Of a stretch of DNA of 64,000 nt, positions 9,969 to 21,694 are shown piece after piece. Below the pieces are notes generated by a model. The model made no database searches, was not told the DNA's origin, and was given only the letters and a program-made list of their open reading frames with translations. Numbering within the stretch: position 1 is the stretch's first letter; the number at the start of each line of letters is the position of its first letter. The translations under genes and the position numbers were made by a program. This stretch comes from Collybia mongolica (lineage: Eukaryota > Basidiomycota > Agaricomycetes > Agaricales > Clitocybaceae): contig JAAXNY010000013.1 of the NCBI GenBank assembly GCA_013420905.1, positions 558,001 through 622,000 on the forward strand, in the 5' to 3' direction.

Positions 9969-10793
9969 ACTGTGTGTCTGTGGGTGATAGGCTGTAGATG
10001 CTGCAAGCTTGATATTGAGAAGTTGGTAGAGCTCACAAGTGAAATCAGTGACAAACTGCACCCCATGGTCCAATATCATGATCTTCAGCAAGCCATGCAG
10101 TTTCCAGACATGTTGAAGGTACAGACACACTGCCCCCAAGGCTGTGATTGTCATGTGCATTTTGATGAAGTGCACATGCTTCCCTACTGAGTCAAGAACT
10201 ACCATGATCATGTTGTACCCTTGCAATTCTGGCAGCTCCATGATGAAGTTGACACTCATGACATCCCATTGTCCTTCCAGTACCAGTAACAGCTTGAGTT
10301 CACTGATTGGGGCCAAACTTTGCAGTTTTGTCCTTAGACATAGGTTGCATGTCTTGCAGTACTCCCCAATGTAGCACAACATCTGGGGCCACTGGTAGTT
10401 GAGTGATATGAGTTCCAGGATCTTCCATCATCCAGCATGGCCAGCAATCTGCATGTCATGATGCTGCTTCACAATCTGTTGATGAAGATCAGTGTGCTTG
10501 GGTACTTAGATGCAGTCACAGAAGTAGAGCAAGTCTTGTGACTTGCACCATTCCACACTGCATACTGACTTGCCATTCAACTTCTTCAGTTCCTGGGCAG
10601 CCTTTGCAATTGTGTCCTCCTGTGCACCTTCCTAATTACCTTGCCAAATGTCACACATGATGTTGTGTTCTTCCCCCACAATGATCATGCCTTCAAGTAC
10701 ACAAATTCTGAATAACTCTGGCTTGAGTAGAACAAAGTCACAGTTGTCATCCCATCTGTCTGCATGGTCAGCATGTTGTGAAAGTGCATCTGG
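9969..10793 (-). pseudogene. Ty3/gypsy (G2) integrase N-terminal and core part
   Basis: Reading the minus strand from 10793, the end of RNase H (PDALSQHADRWDDN) is followed by the integrase zinc-binding segment (HHDMQIAGHAG, CKTCNLC) and the DDE core. The core includes MSVNFIMELPE, VVLDSVGKHVHFI and STAYHPQT, and breaks at the CV1 insertion. Three or more in-frame stops lie at 10390-10650 and DHGVQF replaces the usual SDRGxQF. It continues at 2270-3041. The RNase H side is cut by an LTR-C fragment at 10794, so RT, protease and gag are missing. Confidence 0.85.
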
Positions 10794-11035
10794 TGAAAGG
10801 GGGCTCCTGGGCTATAAGCATGCTGATGCTATGAAATGTAATCTCTTACACACACACACACCAAATCTAACAATCAACACACAAAACAGTAGGAATCACC
10901 TGATTTGAGTTTGGGTTCAAGTGTGTGAAAGCACTAAGTTTTTAATAGTACTAGTCAAAGCCTTTTCAATGATCTCTTGATGGGTTTGATTCAGACAAGG
11001 CTTTAACACAAGTGTTTAGGCCTTAGATATATTTT
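10794..11035 (-). repeat. LTR-C fragment (terminal 240 bp)
   Basis: It begins TGAAAGGGGGCTCCTGGGC, matching 46490 onward, and includes the ACACACAC run at 10850-10861. It breaks off at 11035 against the end of repeat D. It abuts coding sequence of the G2 RNase H rather than a primer-binding site, so it is an insertion or recombination product, not a normal 5' LTR junction. Confidence 0.7.
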
Positions 11036-11974
11036 ACTTGGGTGGAGTGGGCCAACACACTGTGTGGCAGGTACTCGTTCTTTATTTCTTTTCTTAGGAG
11101 AAATAAGTCCATTCCACCTTCAGCAAGTTGTAAAAATGACTAGAATCAATATAGATGATAGTTTATAGAGGTCATGTGACCATGGGAAAATGTTACAAAG
11201 TAAACAAGCAATGCCTGTGCACAAAGCCCAATGCCATAGCTTGCCTGGTTATGGAGAAAACACAAAAACCATCAGAACTAACTTTTCCCAGGATCATGTA
11301 CACTAAATAAGCATTCAGATTGTTGTCATGTATTTGGTATACTTATGTGGTGGAATAGATCATGTGACATGTGTCAATAAATAGAGAAATCAATCCTCTT
11401 TGTATTTCAGGTAAATATAGTAGTAGTTGTTGATTATTCCAATGTTTAGTATAATTTCCCACAAGGGTCATGTTTGGTCAGGGTCATTGTTGTTATAAGA
11501 TGTTTGTTTACCCCTGGCATAACACATAGACCTTCAAAACTAGCTGAATCTGGACATTTCTGATATTTCGCTCAAAATAGACTGTGGGAAAAATGTGCTC
11601 AACAAGGAAATTGTAGAGCCATGTTTGTACATTCCAAACATATAAAAACAAAGTTAATAGCTTTACTGGTTATGGAGAAAATCACAAAATAAATTTTCAA
11701 ATGCAACGCTTTGAAATATTAGATATGCATAATTTTGATGGCATCATCAAAAGCATTATGTAAGCATCCCAAATACATGCAAATTATGTCACAATACTTT
11801 GTATTTGTGGAGAAATGCTGTAAAAAGCCATAAGAGAAGAAAAATCCCATTATGGAAATATTTTCCCGTGGTGTTGAAATATGAATGAATGAATGAATGA
11901 ATGAGTGAATCACCTTTTTGCCTGAAAACTGGGTTGATAAAGAACTCGTCTTTAGTAAACTAAAGAACTTGTAA
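11036..11974 (-). mobile_element. Repeat D copy a: non-coding element of about 0.94 kb
   Basis: This is the reverse complement of the repeats at 41219-42146, 48263-49165 and 52217-53037. Its terminus (11946-11974, minus strand) has TTAC, then a hairpin with a 6-bp stem and TTTA loop (CTTTAG-TTTA-CTAAAG). The other end carries CCTGCCACACAGTGTGTTGG and CACCCAAG. A GAAT/TGAA tetranucleotide run lies at 11882-11903. No coding capacity is seen, so it is a probable non-autonomous DNA transposon. Confidence 0.65.
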
Positions 11975-13363
11975 CCATGGGTGGCACCAGTGTTGTAGAG
12001 GTTGTGGATGCATAGGAGTAGGGACTAGGGATGGCCAGAGATTGAGGGAGGTGGGGAGGGGGGCCATTGTCCAGTTATTGTCAATGGTGATGAAGGTGGG
12101 TGCTTCTGAACAAAAGCAGTAAGTATTTTGAAACTCAGCCTGAGAAACCTGCCCACCACCCAAATGGGTGTGGGTTTTGACCATGATGAATACACATACC
12201 CACCCAAATATGTACTGCTTGGAGCAGGCATGGAGAAGCAACAACACTATCAAGGGAGATGTGGTAGCATTGGCATGAGTACAAATGCTTGCAGGTTTAA
12301 TCCCTTGGTTTGGCACAAAGGCCAATCCAAGATTGTTGAAAAGGAAACTGCATTGGAATACAGTACCAAATTCTTCCTGAATAAATACCTAGATGAGGAG
12401 CTATTTTATGCATCTTATTAGTTCCCATTATGGTTTTTTTTATCAAGCTACTTGTTCAACAACATGGACTTAGTGGCTGATCCGACACAATCTGTATGGA
12501 AACAAGGGCTCCTTTATGTTGATGTACAGGCCTGAAACATCCACACAAAGCTGCACAGAAAAGGCCAAATCTGTACAGGCCAAATTTACTCTATCCAGCT
12601 CTGCACAGAACTGTGAAGTCAAGGTCCAGCTCTGCATAGCACTGTGAAGACACAGATGAATTTGAGAGACTGTGGTTCCTGTCGGCTATTTGTGGGAAAA
12701 ATCAGGGTTTGCTGATGATCTTGCGCACTGGAAATGATTTTGGGTCCGTATAGCGGTCCCTGACAACGGGGTTTGTCGCGCAGAATGCTTGAACAATGAT
12801 GTACCATTGGCTAACCTCTCCGTTATAGAACTCTTTATAATTATGTACCAGCGATATTCCGAGCACCCTGATAATGGGGCTCAATACTGCAGAGAGTATA
12901 GATGTGAATATGTGACGGTATTTCATCCTGAACTGAAATGTTGGAGTGAAAAGGATGGAAGGCCTGCGCTGGGCACAATTTGAGCAGTTGGGGGAGCAAG
13001 AACGCAGTGCACATCCATTATATGAAGGGGCTATAATGGCGACCCTGAGGCCTCACCGGTCTGTGTAAATACGGACCTATAAGTTCATCCAGTTAATGAA
13101 TGATATGACTCGAGTTTCATGGTGAGGAATCTCTCCTCTTCGAGTGCCTTGATAATAACAATTGATTGACGGAAACAGTTTACGGTTGTTGACCCTGATC
13201 AGGTTCGTGGATCCAACAACGGCCTAGATATAAACCACAACCTCGAGGCAACTGGCTGGCCACCTCGCCTGCTGCACGATTCCAACGACGACGACAAAAA
13301 GTACCGCACATACTACCATCTTCGCTCTTTTCGAATTCCACAACTTACGCTAATTATTTTCCA
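11975..13363. other. No supported gene; boundary between repeats and gene island
   Basis: Short ORFs at 11960-12421 on both strands overlap one another and match nothing recognised. CpG becomes visibly more frequent after about 12,700. The last 100 bases hold the promoter and leader of the NYN gene without an obvious TATA box. Confidence 0.4.
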
Positions 13364-16300
13364 ATGAGCCGCACTAGCGGAAGCACATCATCTCCAATTC
13401 CAATATCCCCCTTCTCACCTTCCCCATTTTCTGCAAATTCAGATTCACACTATACTTCAGATGACCAACCAGATCTGGGAGCGTTTCGCACCGTTCTCAG
13501 GGAGTGGGTGCACCTGCAACCTCCACCACGAATACCCGTCTGGGCGCCAAGTTCGACCACCGTTTCGCATACGCAGACACAGACCCACACGACAACCGGC
13601 GCGGATACAGAGGGGCAGCAGTCGACGGTGTGGAATCAGCGTCCAATCGCGGATTATCTCCAGGTGTCATTGTCCAGCGTGAGCCGGGTGGATGATTCCG
13701 ACTCAGGATCAGATATTGAGAGCGTTGATGAGGTCGATACAGACACTGACACCGAGGGTGCGAGGACGGTGGAAATCGAGACGGAGGATGGAGGCGGGAG
13801 CTATACGCCATCGCCGTTGCGGACGCAACAATCCCTCGATGACGACAGCCAATCTCTGCCAGTGGACGGCATCGACGACCGTGATGAACATGTTTTCGCT
13901 GTCGACGACCGCTCTGTCTCGATAGCTTCCACGCTGTCGTCGCTCCCCCTGCAGCTGCGCCGTCTCTCGCTCACCCCACCTCGACCCGACATCTCTGAAT
14001 CCAGCCGCTCTGAAAGGTCGTTTTATGAGTCAGCACGCTCATCTTCCCCTCCTCAATCTCAACTCTTGGCAGAAGCGGAATCTACGTCTTCCCTCGAAGA
14101 CACACACACGCCCTCCCTGGGCTACCTCGATGAGGCCCTCAGCTTCATTGCTGCCGAACGCGCACGGTGGACCGCCCAGCGCGAAGCCGGAGAATGGCGC
14201 CACGTCATAGGTAAATACTCATATCCTGTTTGGTTATTCTGTTTCTTCTCCTGCCCACCTTCATTCCCTTTATAAATTTTTTATAGGCCATTGGACTAAC
14301 ACACGCCGAGTCGAATAGAACCCTCAAGTTCTGACGGTGAACACCGCCGCAAACGGCGCAAAAAACGGGCTTTATTGCTGGGCCAGTCCGCCGCATCCAT
14401 CTCGTCTGACGAGGCCTTATCTATTGAGCGGTCCACCGCCGCGATATCTATTGCATCGGATAGCTATTCTGACGAGGAAGCATGGGCCCGTGCTACAGCA
14501 GGCCTGTCGAAGTCCACCCCCACAACCCCCCGAGCTCGCTCACGTGTACGCCCGGCAAGACCAACCATCGTGACAGCCATGGTCACAGCTACGCCCTCAA
14601 GTACACCGTATTCCCGCGACGCACGCCCGCACGGCCCCCAGCAACTCGTGACTACTACGACTACTACGACTACTACAACCACATCGCCGCAGAAGTCAAA
14701 GACGAAGAAGGCTAGGAAATTGAAGCTCCGGTCCAAGCCTGTGCTGGACCCAACCCCGATCCAGATCCTCACACACTCACGGTCAACGCCCGCCCTACGC
14801 AACCTCGCCATGGAGGAAGAAACCAGCGCGAGCGCGGACGCGCCTACTGATCCGCCGCGCCCCCGCTTGCGCCTGCGATCGCGCTCGAAGCCGCCGCCCG
14901 GTGTGCAGCTTCCGCCGCTATTCTCGCCTGTTGGGTTAGGAGAGGCGACTGCGTCTCCTATTAGGTCCGGGGACGCGGAGCGGGGGCGTCTGGTGAGACT
15001 CACGCGGGAGCTGGAGGCGCTGTTTCCCGACGAGAGGGAGGTATTGAGGGGCGTGGAAGGACGGCTGGCGGGCGCTGTGGGGGTTGAGCGGGGAGATGTA
15101 GAAGGGGCAGGCGAACGGTCCACAAGCACGCGTGTTGGTGGGGCGAAGGGGAATAAGAGAAAACGGGGGAAAATGGATGATGGTGAGGCTTCGGGGGATC
15201 GAGCTGGGGGTGTGGTCGTGGAAGGGGGTACTGATAGGTTGGACCCGAGGGGAAGGGAGGTACGGGAGGGAGATCCCTTGGTGCATGTGTTCATCGACCA
15301 GTTGAGTATCATCTTCCCGCCTGTCTTGTTTCTTTTCGTGTATACCCGGGTATACACTCATTGACTGATCCTGTCTTTGGCTCTCACCGTACAAAAACGA
15401 TACTTACCGTTGGACTCTGTAATAGCTCAAACATCCTCATCGGTCTTCTTAACCATCTTAGAAGACACCCACCTAACAAAGCGTCACCTGCACAACCGAA
15501 TACGTCGCCGACGCGCCATCGGAAGACCTTATCCTTTCGGCAGCCGCAAGCCCACATTGAAGACGTTGTGGACGGGGGAAAAGACATCGAAACGCTCGTA
15601 CTGGGCCGCAAACCGAAGTCTCCCAAGCCGAAACCTCCCAACGCCGAGGTAGAGAAGAACGAGGACACGACTGAGAAGGTGGCAGAAACTGGCGGTGGAG
15701 AGAACGGGGATTCTCGGGAAGAGAGTACGAGCAAGGACAGTCTTGGAGAAGTGGGCGAAGTTAGAAGTGGGGACCGGGGCACGCGGATGCGAGTAGTAAA
15801 GAAAGAAGGACCAGGGGAGGAAGGGGGTAGGGAGGCTATAGGGCGGGTTTCGAGGCCATTGCCTCCCATTCCTATATCTGCTCCCGGCGCAATGAAGTCC
15901 ACGGCAACGCCTTCATCGAGTGTGCCTTCCAGTCACGCGACGCCCATTCCGCTTCCTTCGTTCGCCACTGCAGGAAAGATGACCCCGAAGGCTGGAGGGA
16001 ACAGCGTCTCGGCTTCGTCTACTATGGCGCTTAAGCTGTTCGGGATTCAAGGAGCCTCGCCCGCTTTTACGCCTGCATCGACAGTGCATTTACCTATGGG
16101 ATCAACCACGACCGCGACTACGTCTACTGGGACTCTTTCACAGGACGTATCTGCGGCTTCTACTACAGACACAACAAATACGACACCACTATCGTCTCCC
16201 CGAAAACTACGGCATACACAAGGCAGAAAATCTACAGCCATAGCACTATCTACTTCTAAACGTATTTCTAAATCTGCAAATACTGTATCTATAGGGGATC

Positions 16301-17581
16301 CCGGAGGAAAAGCTGACGGGGATGTGAAGAATTCGAAAGGAGGTGTGGAGAGTAGTGGAGGCAGCTCGCGCGAGGGAAATGAAGCATCGGACCCTAAACG
16401 CGACCAGACGAAAAAACGACCCGTGCGACATCTGTCGCACACGGCTCTAGCATTAATTTTGGAGAGAGGAAGGCCTATTACCCGTAAGTTCTCGTTATCT
16501 CCTTTTAACGGGCTCATGTTCTTCTGTGTTGCAGGCCGCATTCTCGTGACCTCAAGCCCTTTATATCAGCCGATGGACACGATTGAGCGCTTGGGGTATG
16601 AGGTGAGGGTGTACCTCAGAGTTCCGGATCTAGGTATATTGTTGTTGCTTGTTCGCTGACACCCATTGACGATCGGTTCGTTTTAAGGTGATGGGATGGA
16701 TAGAGAGCGACATAGGAACTCCAGCGGCCACAGACGCCGACACAGTGGGGGCACGAGTAGCACCGCAACTGCGAGCAGCGGGGGGAGCCCCAAGAAGAAG
16801 GCTAAGGAACACGTACGACGTGTATCCGGGACGACCAATATGGAAATTATGGGAACGAGTGCGAGCGCGGGTGAGCCTGGATCTAAAGGTCCAGCGATAT
16901 CCTCTCCTTTTACCTTCCCTATCTCCGACCTCTCACCAACGAGTGTGCCGGACGCCCGTCACCACCATAACTATCATTTGTATGAGCGCCATGCGCTCGG
17001 GCACCCGCTCCACTCGCTGTTTCCTCATCATGAACATACCCAGCACCACCAGCACCCTCTACGACCTTCGCTCCACGTCACTAGTCCAGGGGCAGGGGCA
17101 GGCAATTCTGCCTCGCCGCGTGTTCGATATCGAGAACAGGGGGTCGACGAGTTGTTGCAGCTTAAATTGCATCAGGCATTGGCGGCGGTGGATGATGTTC
17201 CGGAGGGCGCGACGATTGTACTTGCGACGGGAGACGGAAATGTTGGACAGTTTAACGAAGATGGGTTTTTAGGCGGGTTGATCTAGCTCACTGGCATTGC
17301 CTCCATCTGACTGAGTTAAATAGGACCTATTCGGACGGCGCTTAAGCGCGGGTGGAAGGTTGAGCTCTATGCTTGGGAGGATGGACTGAGTGAGTGGGGT
17401 TCGCCGAGGAGTCAGATTTCGTTATTGACAGTTTCCATTATCTTTTTTTATTTTCTCCTTCTTTTCTCAAGGTCGATCTTGGAAACGCGAGTTTGGAGAA
17501 GGAAGCGAATGGGGACAGAGTGGGATGTTTAGAGTCATTGGGATGGAGCAATTCGCACAATGTTTGGTGGAAGAAGGCTGA
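13364..17581 (+). CDS. NYN-domain protein (putative RNase), seven exons
   Basis: The proposed exons are 13364-14210, 14319-15300, 15426-16483, 16535-16633, 16688-17272, 17324-17389 and 17472-17581. They total 3747 nt (1248 residues) in one frame. About 600 N-terminal residues are Ser/Pro/Thr-rich with acidic patches and a Thr repeat, probably disordered. A NYN (PIN-like) fold begins with VHVFIDHSNILIGLLNHLRR across intron 2. After roughly 330 low-complexity residues it resumes with LALILERGRP, RILVTSSPLYQPMDTIERLGY, TIVLATGDGNVGQFNEDGF, RTALKRGWKVELYAWEDGL and a C-terminal MFRVIGMEQFAQCLVEEG. The Asp in FIDHSN and the Asp in TGDGN are the expected metal ligands. Intron 5 needs a GC donor (17273); the other introns are GT-AG. 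Such proteins are presumed ribonucleases acting in RNA control. Confidence 0.85.
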
Positions 17582-17863
17582 TGATGTTAATGTTACAATA
17601 CTCTCTCTTACCTCTTGGCTAATTGCGCCAGGGCTGAATAGTAATATTTTTTGATACAAATACGTGAATTACCCATAGAACCAACCCGTATGGTAGAGTT
17701 TTTATGTTTCAAGCCTAGAGCTTGTTGACGTTGGAGCTTATTCTGCACCAGAATTAGACTAATACGTTTCGCTTGACTTAGATAATGAAAATAAATTTAC
17801 ACTCCGCAGAACTGAGTGTAATACATGGTTATAACAATGTTGACGTTCCGAGTTCCAGGAATT

Positions 17864-19200
17864 TCAGTTGATGGAAATCGAATACGAGTTGGTCGTGAGC
17901 CTAGCACTCCCTGATGAGGTAAAGAAAAAATCAATAACTGAATTGGACAGTATTGAGCTGTTGACTGACCGATGAAAGGTTCGGTCCCAGCCTGTGCTTG
18001 CACCACATATTGGGAAGAAGAGATACCTTGGTTCGACGTCAAGTACGCTAGATAAGTATTGTATCAGTACAAAAGGAGACTCCAGAAAATGAACATATTT
18101 TGAAACGTACTCAAGAAGGGCTTCAAATCCGAGTTATAGTTGGTAATCTCGTTGGGTGCAACAAAGGAGAAGACGACCCAGTTGGCTACGTTACCCCTGA
18201 AGAGTCTCCAGTTGACGCCATTGATGCTGAATTCGCGCTTTAGGTCATTACCAACAATTCATCGAATCAAAACACTCACTTGACGGTGCCAATCTGAGAT
18301 CCAGCAGGTCCAGCGCTGGTATCTTCGTCTTGGTAAACTATTTTGGATATGAGAGTTCATGGCACCCACCCGCCTCTGGTACTAAGCCAGATCATGCTAC
18401 AATCAGTCATATCAGCACCTGGATATGTCTGCAATAAAATATTGATTTACATTTCATACGTAGAACTTGCTGAAGCGCCACCGGTTCCAGCAGTGTTGGA
18501 AAGCCACAGGTCGTAAGAAACGTTTGAAACTAAACCCGAGGATGCGCTGCTGTAAGTCCAGGACCAGCTTGTTGGAATAGAAGAAATAGCGGAGATCCTT
18601 TTGCCCAGGCCGACCCTAAGATCGAGATTGGCGTCTAAGGAGTGATTAAAGACTGTGAGATGTGATTTGGAAAAATTTGGGCGAACAGCTCTTGACATTG
18701 TAGTTTCCTTAAGCGATAAATTTAATTTGAGAGCCGGTGACTTGATGAGGGTACGTACCGCCAGCCCAGTTGTAAGTAGTGTACCACGAAACAGAGTTAC
18801 CGCTGGTGGAAGTGACTTGGGAGCTTTGGGAGCCTAAAAATACGCACTCAGCGCCATTACAGAGATGACAAATTGCTGAAGACTTACCGCTAGTGGCGGA
18901 GGACATTCCCCAGAGGTTATTTTCAAGAAGGAAGCGTCTTAGGGGTGTGTTACTACCGTAAACTGGCCACATCCCGAGCTGAGATCTTACCCATTGAGCT
19001 AACATAGAAAAACAATTAGTATATTCTCCAAATATCATGAGAGCAAAACGAAAACCAACAACTGATTCAGTGTCCCACTGCCCAGTCAACACTGCGCCTC
19101 TTTTCGCAAGGCCAGTCTCCTCTTCAGGTACAGGAGTCCCCACAACGGAGTGCACAGACAAGGTCAGAAGGACAATGAGGAGGTTCTTTGCGAAGGCCAT
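17864..19200 (-). CDS. GH12 endoglucanase/xyloglucanase, secreted
   Basis: Translation starts at 19200 (minus) with a signal peptide of about 20 residues (MAFAKNLLIVLLTLSVHSVV), then a short pro-region and GQWDT. After introns the GH12 landmarks follow in order: ENNLWGMSSATSG, WYTTYNWAGG, ISAISSIPTSWSWTY, SYDLWLSNTAG, YEIMIWL (nucleophile Glu), GVNWRLF, FSFVAPNE, TSNQGISSSQY and GTEPF (acid/base Glu). It ends TTNSYSISIN with the stop at 17866-17864. At least eight short introns are needed, including a micro-exon of about eight bases near 18986. Two junctions (near 18290 and 18890) were not settled. The enzyme cleaves internal beta-1,4 bonds of cellulose or xyloglucan outside the cell, fitting a plant-litter or wood fungus. 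Confidence 0.88.
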
Positions 19201-21694
19201 GGTAATACTTTGCGAATCGCAGCTACATTACTCTGGAAAGCTTGCTATATATCGTGGTGACGGCCCGTCGTTTTAGAGTCACCTGCAGGTAATGGTGGTC
19301 CAACAATGCAGCGGAAAAATCCCACAGGTCATATGAAAAGCCATTCGTCCGCACGAGGACAAGATACTCTGGCATCGCGTAAGGCAGGCTACTTTGCCAA
19401 GTAGCCAAGTAAACATGGACTGGGGTACTTATTAGAAAAAGGTGCTTCGATAAAACCGAAACAACGTACAAGGTTGGAAATCATGAAGCATGGAAGATCG
19501 TCGGAAACACGAGCACACAACATAACCTGCGAGCCGGACCGCCTAGAATCTCGGCATGCATTGCGGAAAAACAGGCCGCGAAGCTTTATTTCTTTACGGT
19601 GGCAATATTAACATGCCTAACCAGACTCCGAAAGAAGAGTCGCAGACACTGTATGAAATAATCTTGGCGTCAGTGTGACTACTGTATAGAATTTGAAGAG
19701 GTCAGGTTGACTGTAGCCCCATACAGCTCTGACTATCACACCATGATAAGTATTCAAGAAGGGATGCAGACATGTTGACACGTACCTAGTGGTATGGTTT
19801 GTAACGTCATGCTCCCTTTCTCCCCAGGTATGGTACCGGTCGAGAACCTTCTACCAATTGCGTTAGCATAGCGCGATATGGCACACGGGAGCTTCAGTGA
19901 GCAAGTTTCCACTAGGAACGATGGTCAAACTCGAGGGTCGTTACGCTGTCTGGTTGTCCAAAGTCCTACGAATTTGGGAGGTATTGACAAGTCTGGGTAT
20001 ATGCGAGCCTAGTAAAGAGGGAACCATCAGACGGTGGAATTTAGAATGAACTAGAGGGTGTTATGATACGAGGAAAGGCCAGGGCTAAACGATATTCCTT
20101 ATTCGCGTGTTATCGAATCGGAGGAGTATTATGTGGAAGAGGGTGTAGAATTGGTTCGCCTTAGAAATCGTCCAGCGCGCTATTCGCGAGGTCGGAGATG
20201 GTATTATTACAGTCCTAGGCCCTCCATAGCTCGCGAAGTCATCGTTGATAGGCATAAGCATATAAGTCAAGTGCAGAACCCTGACTGGGAACAGCCATCA
20301 GGTACATTTGGGGCAGCGATACATTCCTCGGAATTAGGAGGTCCCTAGAGATCTATACAGAGGCCAGCTATCCGCTATTTGACTATTGCGGGGTGGTGAG
20401 TAGAGCATCCCTGTGTGTTGGTGTCGGTAACTTTGAGAATGCGGTCAAAGCTCGGTCCGAGCCAGCTGGCTTTGAATTTCACTTTCAACGAAATTGACAT
20501 GGCCCATTGATAAACGCCATACAACATTAGGGCCAAAAATAACACGCAGAGTACAACATGTACATGTGTACTTTCCGACTCGGCACAAGGTAAAGTTCGG
20601 TGTTGGCAAATGGTCTATGAGCTACCAGTGGCTAGTGGCGCCGCCGACTCGGTCCGAGAGCCATGCAAAAGGGCGTGCTTCATACAGCGTTTTGTTGTTA
20701 CGTGCCCTTGAACTCCTTATAGCCTCTCACAGTTATGTATGGCGGAAAACCCTACCTCTGAATTTGGAGGTCACAAGGAGCAGAGCCGTTATCAGATGTG
20801 GGAGGCTTGAATCGATGTCGACGGACGAGTGTTGGGTGCGTGTGTTGTTATAATGCTCGTTTGTCTTTTATTCCCGACCCTATATCAGAGATCATAGTGT
20901 TGTCCATGTTGTCGTATCGGAAAACGAACCTTGCAACTTACTAGAACTGCAGCGAAAAATCCAGGATGAAATCGGCCACCGACATATCCCGACTGTTCCT
21001 ACGACACCAAACCGCTCCCTTCCAAATGTGTAGTGCATGTGGCCGATCTCACCCCTCGATTACACTAAATTAATGGGGGCGTCAAGTCGCTTCGTCTCGA
21101 GATTCGGCGTGACCGCACCCGGGTGGGGTGGTAGAATGGAATCCCGAGCGAGGGTTACTGGCACGTTCCTCCTCTAAATTCTCTTTATATAGAGGGATCG
21201 GTCTAGCTTAGCGCTCTCTGAGAAGGACCCTTCCGGGTCTGAAGGTGAATTAGAAATCTTGAGATGACATCTCCGGTTTCCACGGAATGATACGGTGGCA
21301 TGCGTCATGCAGGCTCAAGTCACTTACTCCACCAAAGCCCTTACGAGCGCTACTTGGTTCATTTTCGGGCGGACATGCGCCATGAATATCCACTCCTCGA
21401 TAGTCGTGGACTTTCGTCGAGCCTCTTATGTCCATATGCCCCACCCAACGAGAACACCAGGATCAGGGGGCGCCATACCCGACACCTTGGAGTGGTGAAC
21501 CACCTCCAATACAGTGGAACATATATTAGGACCCCTGGGATTGACGGCAAAACAATCTGCTTTTTGATTCGGTCTCTCCACTGTCAACAGGACCGCATGG
21601 TTGTGGTTTTCTCCCTCCAATGGATGTTTGGCGTCTATACCTGAGGTTAAAAGCGCTATATCTTCCAAGATTGTTCCAAGATCGCCCCACCAAC
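19201..21694. other. Intergenic; one possible orphan exon at about 20060-20348
   Basis: Most of this stretch shows no coding signal. Frame +3 from about 20064 to the stop at 20346-20348 reads a biased, gene-like Arg/Tyr/Glu-rich peptide (DIPYSRVIESEEYYVEEGVE, then RYSRGRRWYYYSPRPSI). It could be the last exon of an unrecognised gene, with an acceptor near 20090, or a gene relic. No upstream exon could be found by eye. Confidence 0.3.

Noticed and set aside
12128..12421. 97-codon plus ORF
   Set aside because: No motif, no neighbouring exons, and it overlaps several other random ORFs near a repeat edge.
14464..15357. 297-codon ORF on the minus strand
   Set aside because: It lies antisense to exon 2 of the NYN gene, has no domain, and reflects the Pro/Arg-rich composition of the sense strand.
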